64,000 nt of DNA from Volvariella volvacea V23. Its lineage: Eukaryota > Basidiomycota > Agaricomycetes > Agaricales > Pluteaceae. Every line of letters starts with the position of its first letter. Position 1 is the stretch's first letter. Made by a program: the position numbers and the translations under genes. Under the pieces are notes generated by a model. That model was not told the origin of the DNA. It saw nothing but the letters and a program-made list of their open reading frames with translations, and did not search any database. Shown piece after piece: positions 25,635-36,680 of this stretch. Location: NCBI GenBank assembly GCA_000349905.1, contig KB722750.1:442191-506190 (forward strand). The letters are read 5' to 3'.

Positions 25635-25899
25635 TCCCCTCCACAGTGCGAGTTCGATAATCGGGTTCGAGATGAAGAGGTATTAGCTGGTTAGTGACCC
25701 AGAATGGTAGGCTCTGATACCCGGAGGCAAATAACGACAAGCACCGTGTCTGATCCGCTCCGAGAAAAGAGGTGCGGGACACCGAGCCACGATGAGGGGC
25801 AAGATAATAGATTTAGAAGGTTGTTCTAGATTCGGTAGCATCTAATTCTTGAATATTGTACACACGATTCTTGAATACACAACAGAGTACGTGGTAAGT

Positions 25900-26774
25900 T
25901 CAAGGCGATAGGTCAGGAATTTCGTGTTTCCACTGCATTCCAGCCTTTTTCGAGACCTCTATAGCTATTTGTCGTACAGCTCTAACTTGTTCTTTGGTAG
26001 CACCATTCCTTACTGCCCCATTCAGGTGCCAAGTAATTTGCAGGGGCACATCCGAAGCGATGAGGGCTGCAATCAGCATGAATGATGTCTCGACAGGACC
26101 CAACACGTCGTGGTTGCCGTACACGTATCCGTAACCGATAATCGTGGAGAAACGTTCTACGAAATCCAAATATTCAGTGTGCCGGACGATAAGTTGGCCC
26201 AAAGAAACTGACCCAAATCTGGGTATGCATTTCTTAGCAATCCTTGTACGCTTGTTGCAGTTTCACCGTATGTCTGCTCGAAAAACTCTTGACCCATTTG
26301 GTTAAACCCCTTTATATCCACGCTCAGGTCCCTGACGCACAATAGACAAATTGACGTGAGAACACGTGAGGACTAGATGAAAGACAGCTCTACCTTAGCA
26401 GTTCGGTGTCGTTCGCGTCCTCAGGAATAGCCGCATGAAACTTTATAAGGGCATTGATGGCCTACACAGATGAACAAGACTTGACACGCCGGCCTTCTGC
26501 AAGTACAAACGACACAACGCACCTTGGGATATCCAGATGTCAACCCGGATTTGAATATGGCTTCCTTTATCTTTCTACGCAATTGATCACGAGGACCACC
26601 TGGAGCCAACTTCTTTGCGGCGTGTTCGAAGACAAGAGGGACTGCATCGGGCAGGTTGCTGGCGCTGAAAGCTGTAGCGGCTACGAACGCCCAGGTATGT
26701 GGCGTTGATGATGGCGTTGCTGGATAGAGAGATTCCAGATGATCGAGGAATTCTGGTGTTATAGTGTCAGTCAT
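25900..26774 (-). CDS. Carboxymuconolactone decarboxylase-fold (AhpD-like) protein
   Basis: ATG is at 26774-26772 and stop at 25900. Exons join cleanly: one ends SGLTSGYPK, the next is AINALIKFHAAIPEDANDTE, the third starts RDLSVDIKGFNQMGQEFF. A 56-nt intron then links YPDL to ERFSTIIGYGYVYGNHDVLG. The C-terminal part, WHLNGAVRNGATKEQVRAVR, matches the helical CMD domain found in carboxymuconolactone decarboxylases and AhpD-like proteins. No CxxC redox pair is visible, so a peroxidase-type AhpD role is unlikely. A plain fold assignment is all that can be supported. Fungal genomes hold many such proteins, few of them characterised. It lies just downstream of a small minus-strand ORF and upstream of the carrier, all on one strand but with separate promoters. 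Confidence 0.82.
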
Positions 26775-26823
26775 GCTTTGCAGGGGTTGGTAGGATGACG
26801 AGAACGAAGGATAAGCTGAGAGA

Positions 26824-27072
26824 TCACAAACAGCCTCGGAAGAGAGTCTTTAAATAACCAGCCTCGATGTCGCACGAGACGCCGTATAATGCCGTGGAAT
26901 GACCACAACAACCATGATGACATTGAGACTTGCCTTCTGTTGCAGCAGGTTCGCGGAGCTTGGTCCTCGTTGTCTCCGGCACAACGCTCGCTCTAACGGT
27001 GCTGTATTGAAAGCCTCGCCTTGGACGATACAGGCTCAACGCAGCAACTCTTCGGACAACGCATGCTTGCAT
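26824..27072 (-). CDS. Small hypothetical ORF (82 aa), possibly mitochondrial, Cys/His-rich
   Basis: An uninterrupted frame runs from ATG 27072 to a stop at 26824. The N-terminus is rich in Arg and hydroxylated residues and lacks acidic residues (MQACVVRRVAALSLYRPRRG), as in mitochondrial presequences. A CHHGCCGHST cluster follows. No family is recognised. It starts about 208 bp from the divergent F-box gene. It may be a real short protein, an alternative 5' part of the CMD gene, or chance. Confidence 0.25.
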   Translation of the reverse strand: MQACVVRRVAALSLYRPRRGFQYSTVRASVVPETTRTKLREPAATEGKSQCHHGCCGHSTALYGVSCDIEAGYLKTLFRGCL

Positions 27073-27279
27073 TAGTCGCTCTTCCGCCCTCAAGTCCGCC
27101 CTCCAGTGTTGCCGGGCCTTCTCGGCCGAAACTTATTTGTTTGTGTGTTTGTACATGTCGTGTCTTGTGGGCGCCCATCGCCCACCGCCTTGACCGCGAT
27201 TCTGCGGTGATCTCGTAGGTCGAAACAGTTTACAGCGGACGAAGATATCGCTCAGAAAGGCTCAGATTCTGTTTTCTCC

Positions 27280-28518
27280 ATGTCCAAACTTCCTTCTGAG
27301 CTGCTACTATCCATCGTCAACCATCTTGCAGATGACAAGCTTGCACTAAAGGCCTGCAGCCTAGTCTGCTCTGCCTTGACTCTACCATCTCACCAACACC
27401 TCTTTCGCGAGCTCCGCCTTGTCTCTCCCACCAAAGGTCAAGTGACATGGCTTTGTGCTCGTCCCTAGCGCCATCTAGCGCTCTATCGGCACCTCAAGCT
27501 CTACTGCTCCGCTCGTGGCATTCCTCAAACCCATCTCCAGCAACTTCTGCGTTTACTCCGATCTCTGATCAATCTCACCCAAATTCTTATCCGCGGCTCG
27601 CTGTATTCCCCTGACATGAATGCTCAGCTTCTGCGGGAGTGCTGTCATGCGAATATCACTTGGCTTTGGCTTGGTCAAAATCACACCTTCCCCGTAGATG
27701 ACCTCTATCGATGCACCTCTGTCACTCATTTATACCTCTCAAATTGCGGGTTCTTGCCCCCGAAACAGGAACTACCCTCTACGTCCCTCACAGCGCATAT
27801 ACCTTTAAAGTATCTTTGGTTAGGCCCCGTGTGGTCCGCTACGTAGTCTCGTAATCTCTCCCCGCAGGTCCTGTTGAAACCCTGGTGTCCTTGGGATATC
27901 GGAAAACTCGAGGCATTCGCTTTTCTATGTCGGGAGTGTGGAGGGTTACCTTGAATTCACGTCCTTCATGCAACACCTTCCAAAGTCTCTCACCTCTCTC
28001 GTCGCTAATCTCCCGCATGAATGTAAGTCCCCTCAAGCACGAGATTCCTCGGAGATTGGTTCCATTGAACTAGATCTATTGTAGTCGCAGGTGATGATAC
28101 CGTGCCTAAAATCGATATATCCCCGTTCCCCGAATCAACCCATCTTGAACTCCATGTCACCGAATGTCATCCACACAAAAGTGACTGCATACCCTAGATG
28201 ACGACTCAACTCGTCAACATACCCCTCACCAACAAACTCTCCGAGCTTCAGCTAACCGTCACATGGGATAGAACAGGCAACTTGGATGATGTGTATGGCT
28301 CGAGGTGGCGTTTGTTGGATGACTGCTTGGCGGACGAACGGTGGTGTCACTTGCGAGCTGTGGAGGTCAGGGTCAAGTTGTGTGATTGGTTTGATTATGA
28401 GCCCAAGGAGGAGATTGTTAATGCGCTTATGGAGTACTTTTCAAAGATGAGAGGGAGGGGCGTATTTAGTCTGAAGGTGCTGAAGACGGATTGTTTGGGT
28501 ATCACACGCAATTTGTAA
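27280..28518 (+). pseudogene. F-box protein gene with in-frame stops (probable pseudogene)
   Basis: ATG 27280 opens a clear F-box: KLPSELLLSIVNHLADDKLA then LKACSLVCSALTLPSHQHLF. The same frame is broken by TAG at 27466-27468. It continues as protein-like sequence to 27844 (for example HLQQLLRLLRSLINLTQILI and NITWLWLGQNHTFPVDDLY). Further homologous-looking segments follow near 27868-28020 and 28090-28160. They lead to a final block from 28198 (LSELQLTVTWDRTG) ending at 28518, which is preceded by another in-frame TAG at 28195. F-box proteins recruit substrates to SCF ubiquitin ligases, and mushrooms carry large, fast-turning families. A 33-nt intron could hide the first stop, but that is shorter than the others here. 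I read it as a decaying copy. Confidence 0.6.
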
Positions 28519-28542
28519 AAAAAAAAGTTTTTTTGCAAGGTC
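28516..28542. repeat. A10/T7 homopolymer palindrome
   Basis: A run of about ten A is followed by G and seven T, flanked by TTGT and GCAA, immediately after the last F-box stop codon. It could fold into a short hairpin in the transcript. It is more likely a simple low-complexity tract. Confidence 0.4.
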
Positions 28543-29089
28543 AGTGAAAATCACAGGTTTTCAAGTGTACTGCGTCAAAAATCATCAGAAAGACGAGTAG
28601 AGGACTTTGAGATTTTCTTGGACACTCTTACCCCCAACACTTAGCATATAAGGGTGAAAACGTCGCAATGCACGCTTGACCATGTTTCCGAGCGTCCAAG
28701 TCTAGGTTTGTCATTGAATTTCGGGGATCCACGCGATATAGGAAATAAGGTGTCTATCTGGAAAAGTAATTTGCACACATTCGTCAATGCCATGCCAGGG
28801 AAAGAAGAGCGGTGTGGAATATACTGGAGGCAAGAAGGAAAAAATCGTCAGCTCATTAGCTTTGGTCCGTTTTCGAAGTAATTCGCGTAGAAATTCAAGT
28901 TCAGCGATAAGCCAGGGATATATGCAGTTTCAATATTTGTGCTCACAAGTAATTGTCAACGGGAGAACGGGGTCTTGGGATGCATATTAGAGGCCGTGAA
29001 TATCTAGCGCTCTGAGGGTCCACACAAACCTGTCCGACTTGAGCTGCTCCGTTGTATTGATTAAACACCAAGACCTCATCCACCGAATA
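28543..29089. other. Intergenic interval
   Basis: This is a region between the plus-strand F-box remnant and the minus-strand F-box-like gene. No conserved frame, repeat or RNA was recognised. Confidence 0.5.
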
Positions 29090-30639
29090 CTACCATATCA
29101 ACTTAAATTGGCTCAGCTGACAACGCGTCTCCTCCCCTCCCCAGGAAATGCACCATGCCACACCCTGTCTGCCCCCTCGGATGTGATTGACGAACCTTTG
29201 CAAGGCGCTCCTCCGAATAGCCACCTCTTGTCCAATGCGTTTCATGTCCTCAAGACTTGATATAGAGCTATCTAAGCCCGGTTTTGTCCATGTAAGCAAT
29301 AAGTTCTGAAGATTTGGGCAATCCGATGCATAGTCAAGTGTGCGTTGCAACGTCTGCGCATCCAGGTCCCAAGTTTCTGGAGTGAGAGCCTCAAGATATG
29401 TAAGGCTGAGAAACTTTGGAGGGGTAGGCCACGTCGTGGGATCAAATGCCAAAACCTGCCAGGAAATGTCGGAAAGCAAAGTCGCGCGGTTGGCAAAGAC
29501 TTGGAGGGAGGTGAGAGAGGACGCGTGGCGGGGTAAAACTTGTTTCGTGAACGACGTGGATGAAGAGGGCAGCGTGGAAGATAAGGGTTCGATCTCAACT
29601 TTCTTCAGACCCTCGTAAGATGCTAGATAGGCCATGAGCGTCTCGGAGATTGCGTAGTTCAGTTTGACGTTCGTCAGACGTGCCCCAGAGATTTCGAGTG
29701 TATGCCATAGTCCGTCAAGGTTTACTTTGTGGTTGGGGAGCCCAGAAAGGTGAATGCGCTGAAGGTCCTTCATTAGAGGGTAGTTCAGTGAAGATCTGGG
29801 AGGTGACATTGGTGCATCAGGAAGCACGCCAGAGACATCAAGCTCCCTTATAGACCACTCCTTCAACGCAGTCGGAAATAGCTCTTCGAGCTTGCAAAGA
29901 CAATGGCTAGACCCGCAACTCAACACCACAGACTGAAGGCCAGGGTTGTTCTCGACTATACGCCCAAGCAGCGAAGGGAGCACAAACCCTGGCAATTCGT
30001 GGTATGAGCCCTCGGGGATGGAGATACTAATGCTGTGCATGCCGCGAAAAGGGAGGATTCCGGAGATTGGCCTTGCTGCGTGATAGTTCAGGGGATATCG
30101 TACGTTCAAGTAGCCGCGCAATTGACCACCTGATACTTGTGGACCGTTTGCAGTGTTCGATCGGCTAGATGTTGATGAAACAGCCCAGCCTGCTCTCCAT
30201 TCCACTTCAGACTGAGGGAAAGAGATTTGAGGGCCTTGTATCGCGATATTTCCTCCCAGCACGGTGATAAGGAATCGATGATTTCCGCCACTGTTGCAGG
30301 ACTAAGCGATGAGGAGGTGATCTTCACACCGAAGTTGACTCGGAGGCTCAAGATGGATGGTATGAATGCATCCGGTACTGGCTCAACCAGAGGGAGCATA
30401 TCATATCCGTTGTAGGCAATGAATATGAATTTTCCGTTTGTAAGTAGCTGTTCTTCGACATACCAGTCAAACCTGCGCGGCCAAGTTATGGTGAATGGGG
30501 TGAAAAATGAGTGCAGTCGACGGCTTGTGAGGCGTAAAGCGAGGAGGACTTGTAGATAGCAGGAACTACTTAGTTTCTCCTTAATCTTGAATAGTATATC
30601 GTCCGGGCAACGTTCCATTGAGGAGAGATGGGACTCCAT
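29090..30639 (-). pseudogene. F-box-like protein, tandem copy 1, one frameshift
   Basis: From ATG 30639 the frame encodes an F-box-like start (HLSSMERCPDDILFKIKEKL) and continues to about 30106. The remainder, through KVNLDGLWHTLEISGARLT, TLMAYLASYEGLKKVEIEPL and ETRCQLSQFKLIW to the stop at 29090, is in another frame. The switch lies near 30110-30150, after RTLQTVHKYQV. In the neighbouring paralogue the corresponding region reads through. No intron of usable size explains the change. The domain plan is an N-terminal F-box followed by a leucine-rich-repeat-like body. This is either a recent pseudogene or one base of assembly error; otherwise the coding sequence is intact for more than 500 codons. 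Confidence 0.7.
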
Positions 30640-30810
30640 GGTGGATGAACGATTCAATGTCGCGTTATTGCAATGCGGTGTCACATCAGGAAGCTCACAG
30701 GCCAAGATAATGTTGCACTTTATGGCACGAATGTGAACCTGAAAATAGATTATCTCGGTACCAGTAGAGTCCCTTCCTCAGAATTAAACAACATTTACAC
30801 TTTGGGCATA

Positions 30811-32389
30811 CTAATGCGCATTTGGGCCAAACCGGCTAAGTTGACAACGCGTCTCGTCTCCCTGCCAGAACATGTTCCACACCACTCTCTGCTCTTCTCG
30901 TGCAAGAGTAATGATGAATTTACGCAAGGCACTTCTCACAAACACCTCACCCCCAATACCGCGCATGGTCTCAAAGTCCAATGTGGAGCTATTCAATCCC
31001 GGCTTTGTCCAGGTCAGCTTTAGTCGCTGGAGGCTTGGGCACTCAGACACATAGTCAAGCGCACATTGCAGGGTTTGCGGTTCGAGGTCCCACGTTTCCA
31101 GAGTAAGTACATCCATATGCGTAAGGCGAAGGAATGTTGCCGGGGCAGGCCACAACATTGGATTAAAGGCCATAGCCTGCCAGAAATTACGGGAGAGCAA
31201 AGCTTTGCGAATGACGAATATCTCGAGGAAGGTAAGGGTGGGTGCATGACGGCGCAGGACGTGTTTCGCGAACGATGAGGACGTGGAGGGTAGTGTGGAA
31301 GACACGGGTTGGATCCCGACCTTTACCAAACCCTCGTAAGATGCTAGATAGGTCATAAGTGCCTCAGAGATTGCATAGTTAAAGTCGATCTCTGTCAACC
31401 GCGCTCCAGCATCTTTGAGTGCAAGCCAAAAACCGTCGAGATTTACTTCGCGACGGGGGCTTCCACTAATGTCAGCAACCTTGAGGTTCTTCATGAGGGG
31501 ATAATTCAGAGGGGTGCGAGGAATGCCGTCAAGGGGGCGTCAGGGAGTACGCCCCGAATGACGAACTCTTCTATAGCCAACGCTTTTAGCCCTATCGGGA
31601 ATAGCTCTTCGGCTTTGCAAAGAGGCTGAGCGGACCTACACCTTAGTGTCAGGGAGCGGAGGCCGGGATTATGGACTATAAGCTGTCCAAGTACTGAAGG
31701 GAGTGTGACTCCGGGTGATTCGTGAAACGGACCTGGGGTGTGGGTAATGGAGATATAAAGGCGCTGTATGCCGCAAAAAGGTGGAAGAAGTCCAGATATT
31801 GGTTTTGTTAACTGATAATTATGGGGGTATGTCAGACGCAAGTCGGAATGCAGCTGACCATTCGTGGCCTTGTAAATGCTTTGTATGGTTCGCTCTGTGA
31901 GACGATGATAGATCGATTCGATTGGCTCCCCATCTCGGTTGCCCTGAGCATAAGAGAAAGAGTTAAGGGCTGTGTACCTCGAGATCTCCTGCCAGAAGGG
32001 CGTCAATGAGTCGATAACTTCTGCCGGACTTGCAGGAAAGCTGTGGGCACCCGAGTCGTTGAGAGTTATAACATGGAAAGAAACCGTAAGTGATAGGATG
32101 AAGGGTATGAATACGTCTGGCGCTGGCCTGAATAAAGGAACCAGAAGCCTCCTTCCTTGACCAATGATGAAACCACTTCTCTCATCTATTGGCTGCTGCT
32201 CCACGATTCTGCATTCAAAAACCAGCGAGCGTACACAAAATGGTGTGAAAAGGCGTGAAAGCGATGATTTGTGAGGCGCAGCGCGCGGAAATCTTGATAG
32301 CAGGTGGGGTCATTCAGGACAATTTGCTCCTTGATTTCGAGTAGTATATCGTCGGGACAACGCTCAAAGGGGGAGAGATGGTACTCCAT
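30811..32389 (-). pseudogene. F-box-like protein, tandem copy 2, at least two frameshifts
   Basis: It starts at ATG 32389 (MEYHLSPFERCPDDILLEIK), like copy 1. The frame shifts first near 32235-32260, after the F-box, and again near 31506-31545, after GVLPDAP. It then runs to the stop at 30811 with ETRCQLSRFGPNAH. Each shift is located by alignment with copy 1: GVLPDAPMSPPRSSLNYPLM there against GVLPDAP then PLNYPLMKN here. Amino-acid similarity is spread along the entire length, for example LMTYLASYEGL and LTWTKPGL. The two copies are tandem, same strand, 171 bp apart, consistent with local duplication. Different lesions in each copy argue for independent decay or independent base errors. Confidence 0.7.
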
Positions 32390-33131
32390 GGTAAGCAGAC
32401 GAACCACAATCATAACTACAAGTTAAAGCTCAATGCTACTGTGACGTCACGCATCACGACCTTCAATTTTATTCCATTAGTTGCCAGTAGGCCGTATGTT
32501 GTATGCCGATTTTGCTACGCCATACTAGTACCACAGGAAACTGCCCTAGCTTCAAGTTGGACAATACTCCCGGTGCGGGTCGAAATATTGTCTCTGAGAA
32601 CTCCACCAGCTGGTCCAGTTGGATGGAAGGTATCTGTAACCCCAGCGTAGGCAACCAGTTTCTATATCCAACGAACATCGCGGGAGACGCCGGAGGTGGA
32701 GGTACTTAAACGTCTACTGGCGCACAAGATTCCATTTACTTCCTTTACACACCGTTCTTTGACCACATAATGCTATTCTCTGGTCAAGGTCGGTCTCCGT
32801 GCCTCATGTCGGGCTGACATTGAATTTGCATCACCATAGCATGCTTCAGCCTCTCCGTCCCGGTGCATATACGCAGGGCTTGGGGTGAACTCAAGCTTCA
32901 CGTTACCCTCTACGAGCTTGCGACCTAACAACGGAAGTTATTGTCTGTCTCACAGTGAAAAACGGCGGAACCATCACACGTTCGGAAGAGGACTTTCATC
33001 GTGCCAACTTTTTCTTTTGCGATGGGCCTAGCGATCCTTGGTTGAATCCGTGAGTCTTCAATCCATGGAGAGCGGACTGTTCACAGGAAATTAGATGGGC
33101 TCCGCAGATTATTAGCTAAAAGTCTAGTGGT
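32390..33131. other. Intergenic interval, possible upstream exons of the next ORF
   Basis: It separates the minus-strand F-box-like copy 2 from the plus-strand hypothetical ORF. The sequence around 32780-33060 has intron-like signals and short open frames, which could be untranslated or coding exons of the next gene. No family was recognised. Confidence 0.4.
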
Positions 33132-34221
33132 ATGAGCGCATATACCCTAGTTAGAGTGGTGTTCATACCTTATGTTGGGTGCTCTATTAGGTCCGCCATG
33201 CAGCCTGGATATCGAAATGCGTTCACGAGCAATTTTTCGTTCCAGTTGGAGCATATATACTCGATGGTAAGCTCAGGCATAGCAGCAGGTGCGAATATCC
33301 GCGCATATACTCACCTAAATTTACCTTCATATCTAGACGCCTTCGAAATCGAAAGGATCCTACCAATAGAACATGAAACAAACCCAGAACGGTCACCAGC
33401 AGTCAAGCCATCTGAACCACTAAACGAGTCAGACGGACGACATGAGTGTGGCAAAGAGCCCTCGATCATGATGCAAATACCAAATACCAGTACTCCAGCA
33501 ACACCCCACGCAAGAAAGCGAACAGGAAAGCTCGATATACTCCCTCCAGTGGGCAACAATCGCTGCTATCGATACCTCCAAGATTGCAATCGCCCGACAA
33601 AGCGTATGCGCATCGAGTTGGATTCTTCGGACGCTCAGCTTCCGAGCTCGCCTACTCTGCGTGTACAAGAGATGAAACGAATCCACGGATCCTCATCTGC
33701 ACTCACTAGGAAATCAAACATGGCCAGCCGTCCGAGCGGTCAGAGCGAAGGTAGAGCACAAACTGTCAACGGCGGACGGAAACTTGCCTCGGCGGGGAAA
33801 CAAAACAAGACATTAAACAAGAAGCCAACCCGAACGAGCAATTTCGTCCTCCTTCCTCCAACGAGGAGACTCTCGTCCGAGCTGCTCCAAGTCATATCTG
33901 TTCCATCTGAGGAGCCAAAGCGAGTCCCGCATATCAAGCTTTCGTGTGTATCTTTCATGTCCTTTGATGTGTAGGCATTCTAACTCGTCATGTCGTGATA
34001 GGTATTCCCGCCCAATCCAACCAATCCAAAATCTGTCGCCCTACTTGCTGAATCGTGAACGCATCTCAACAGAGTCACCCTTTAAGTATTCTGTATCGGA
34101 GGTCTTGAAGGCGCCCGGGCTAGAGGTTGGCTTTTTCGAACCAGGGAAAAAGTTTTTGGGCATGAAGTGTAAATGCGTTGCAATTGGGAAGAGCGTATTC
34201 GACGAGAGTTCACCCCTGTGA
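33132..34221 (+). CDS. Hypothetical basic Ser/Pro-rich protein
   Basis: ATG 33132 opens a 280-codon frame ending at 33974. A splice from the GT at about 33946 to the AG before 34003 would connect it to a second open frame reaching 34221 (containing FFEPGKKFLGMKCKCVAIG). The product is basic and disordered in the middle (KRTGKLDILPPVGNNRCYRY, RPTKRMRIELDSSDAQLPSS, KLASAGKQNKTLNKKPTRTS), with KR-rich stretches that could serve as nuclear localisation signals. The N-terminus is uncertain. No domain is recognised. It may be lineage specific. Confidence 0.4.
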
Positions 34222-34545
34222 TCGCATGTTACCAGGCTGTTGTGGCGTGCATCCAGTTCCGAAGTATCCTCAAATAAGAAAACAATCCGGAGATAGCTGT
34301 GTGGTAAATAATCTCGAGATCGCAAAATGGGATTGTGGAACGCAAATTAGATCGTTGAACATTGAATCAAGGAGCGGCGTGCTGCTAGCTTGTAACCCAC
34401 GCGCCGCTATAAATATTACGTGCATTCTCTACAATAGTGATACAAAACTTGATCGAAAGCACTGAGCAATAATACCAGCAGATACGACCCAAACATACGA
34501 GGAAGGGATGAAAACATCAGGATGCGCGCAGACAGCCCAGACAAA

Positions 34546-35637
34546 CTATCGTGCGTGATCTCTACCGTTAGTTTCTCGAGGGTAACTGTACTCTGGGTAG
34601 TGTTGTTCGCGTTCTCTTGAATACTGCTCAGGCGGGTCGGATGGTCAAGTTACAAAAAGTTGACGTGACTTGATCAATAACAAGAAATTTCAGATATGCC
34701 ACGACTCACCTCGTAACTACGTCGACGTTGGCTCTGACTTGGGCCGAGTTCGTCACGTTCGCGATGAGACTGGCTTGGCGGCGGTGGCGACCGTCCTCTC
34801 TGGGATTGCCCATGTGTACTTCCACCTGCGCTCCCTGATGGTGCAGGGAAAACGGGGTACAGGTTTCCTGTCCCATTTGGTACATGTATAGGCCGTACCA
34901 TCTGGGGGTAAGCGCCTGATGGAGGGTAGTCGTTTGGATTCGTTGGCGGCGGCGGTGGATACGTAAGGGGGTAGCTGTGTAGCCCCGATCCAGAACCAGG
35001 GGGAGGTTGGGAATGTCGAGATTGGGGTTGGGGGGAGTGGTGATGCTCGGGGTGGAGGTGCTGGTGTCGTGAGCCTGGCTGTGGGAGTCGGCCTTGGGAG
35101 ATCATTGTTTGCATTACATCCAGAAGTAGACTGGGGTTTGTAAATGTGGGTGAGCGTGTCGGTGTGTGGGTGGGAAGGGAAGGAGGGAGACGCACTCGTT
35201 TTCCTGCTGTAACTCCTTCATTTTGGTGCCGCATGCTTCAAGCTCCTTTTCGTATTCCTCTCTTGCCTGGATAAGGAGGACATACCGCGTTCGTGGTCTA
35301 GTCAGCTAGGAGGAAGAAAGCGAACGTACAGCAAGAGCCTCCTCATATCGCTTCCGCATAGCCTGGAACCTGATGAAGTCACCGCATTTCAGTCGCCTAT
35401 CCACATCTTCAAGACAACACACGTCCGTACTTCTCCTTATACTGCGTTGTAGCTACAGCACGCGGCGGTGCGCTGGCCACGGAAGATTGATTCTATTCGA
35501 ACCACCACAATCGAGGTCGTGTTAGCCTAGGCTGAGATTCATCTGAGGTGAGGGTAGCCCACCTTGGCATTATCATGAGACCGTGAACTTTTTATGGCAT
35601 TCGAAGCTCGGGGTGCGGCACTGACTGATGCCTCCAT
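34546..35637 (-). CDS. Uncharacterised coiled-coil and Pro/His/Ser-rich protein
   Basis: Exons read from ATG 35637 (MEASVSAAPRASNAIKSSRS). A Lys/Glu-rich helical segment follows, pieced together from short exons: QYKEKYG, RFQAMRKRYEEALA, then EYEKELEACGTKMKELQQEN, which should form a coiled coil. A long disordered exon follows, rich in Pro, His, Gln and Ser (LPQPGSRHQHLHPEHHHSPQ; PPPPPTNPNDYPPSGAYPQM), ending RRRSYE at a perfect GTGAGT donor. A last small exon, YSREREQHYPEYSYPRETNG, ends at a TAG at 34548-34546. The short helix plus long disordered tail suggests a scaffold or regulatory subunit. I do not recognise the family. Confidence 0.6.
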
Positions 35638-36061
35638 GTGGTGGTCGTAGATGGTGAGGTTGAGGGCTGGGCCGCTCAGCCATCCAGCGTTGGACGTGTA
35701 ACGCCAGTGTGACATGGAGGAGCCAAGTCGTGACGCGTGACAAAGGGCATAAGTCTTCTCATCGCCTCACACCAGCAGGGCGTTGCCTCGATGAAATACT
35801 ACTCAAAGTCGAGGAATGCATCTACAACTGGCGGAGATTTTTCTTCCTGTGTCCTGCGGGTCATGCGCATGCCCTCTGATGCCTGGCCGCTCAAATTTGG
35901 GTGGGGTATCTCCAGCCCTGCGTGGATGGTGAAGGGACGACAATGCACAATTAATATCGACTCTAACAGGCATGGAACAAGCATATTACAACATTTCTCA
36001 TTTTTGCTACACGGTACAGCTAAATCTCAAGATACTTCAACGTCATTACAGTTCATCCCCC
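35638..36061. other. Intergenic interval
   Basis: It lies between the coiled-coil gene start and the stop of the inhibitor gene, both minus strand. It should hold the promoter of the former and the 3' UTR of the latter. No other signal was found. Confidence 0.5.
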
Positions 36062-36680
36062 TTACTCATCGCGGTCAATGCGAATAAATTCAAAGACCTC
36101 GTTTGGGGGATACTGGGGCGGATCGGTGGGCATAACGATCAATGGACGGCATTGAATCTTCATTTCGGTCATCTCGTCAGTACAACATCTCACATGCAGC
36201 GCATCATGCACACCTGTTCATTAGGTTCTTCTGGGGCAATCCAACCCTCGCGTTCGTCATGGGTCAGGATTCTGCACGAATAAATCCGAGTCAGTGCGTT
36301 GTGAAATCGTTGACGAGTGTGCTGAACGTACATATAGCTACGAAGGCCCAGCTGTGGGACGTGCTGAACTTTCCACTTTTCCGCCCTCTCTTGCTCCATG
36401 AGCAATGCGAAAAGGAGCTTGTCAATAGGCGCAGTCGGATCGCCGTCTGCCTTCAAAATGTAGCCGTCTCCTCTATTGTCCACGACCCACTGTGAAGCGT
36501 ACCGGTCAGCACTCTAGGCTGATTTACTCGAGTAAGCGAACCAAGGTTAACCTTCGGGGTCTGAATACCTTCTGGGAGCAAGACGACACCCTTTGGAAGC
36601 AAAGACGCGTCCTCTGTGTGGTTTCTGCCGACGGTATGACGACCGTTTCGGATGATGTACATGCCACTAGGGAGAGTCAT
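36062..36680 (-). CDS. Mycocypin-type cysteine protease inhibitor (MEROPS I66 / clitocypin family), beta-trefoil
   Basis: Four short exons are readable. ATG 36680 gives MTLPSGMYIIRNGRHTVGRN and SLLPKGVVLLPEGIQTPK. The second gives WVVDNRGDGYILKADGDPTA then PIDKLLFALLMEQERAEKW. The third gives ILTHDEREGWIAPEEPNEQ and the fourth IQCRPLIVMPTDPPQYPP, with stop at 36062. The pattern of glycine near the start, VGR, LLP, W at each lobe end, a GAPTAxID-like loop and a PLI ending is that of the fungal I66 inhibitors (clitocypin, macrocypin). These are cytosolic beta-trefoil proteins of about 150-170 residues that block papain-like proteases and sometimes legumain or trypsin. No signal peptide is seen, as expected. 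Reported family members are abundant in fruiting bodies and some are toxic to insect larvae, so a defensive role is plausible but inferred. The final intron is short (about 42 nt). Confidence 0.8.

Noticed and set aside
36190..36483. Taking the single 97-codon inhibitor ORF as the whole gene
   Set aside because: It lacks an in-frame start and the first trefoil lobe; splicing gives the complete family pattern.
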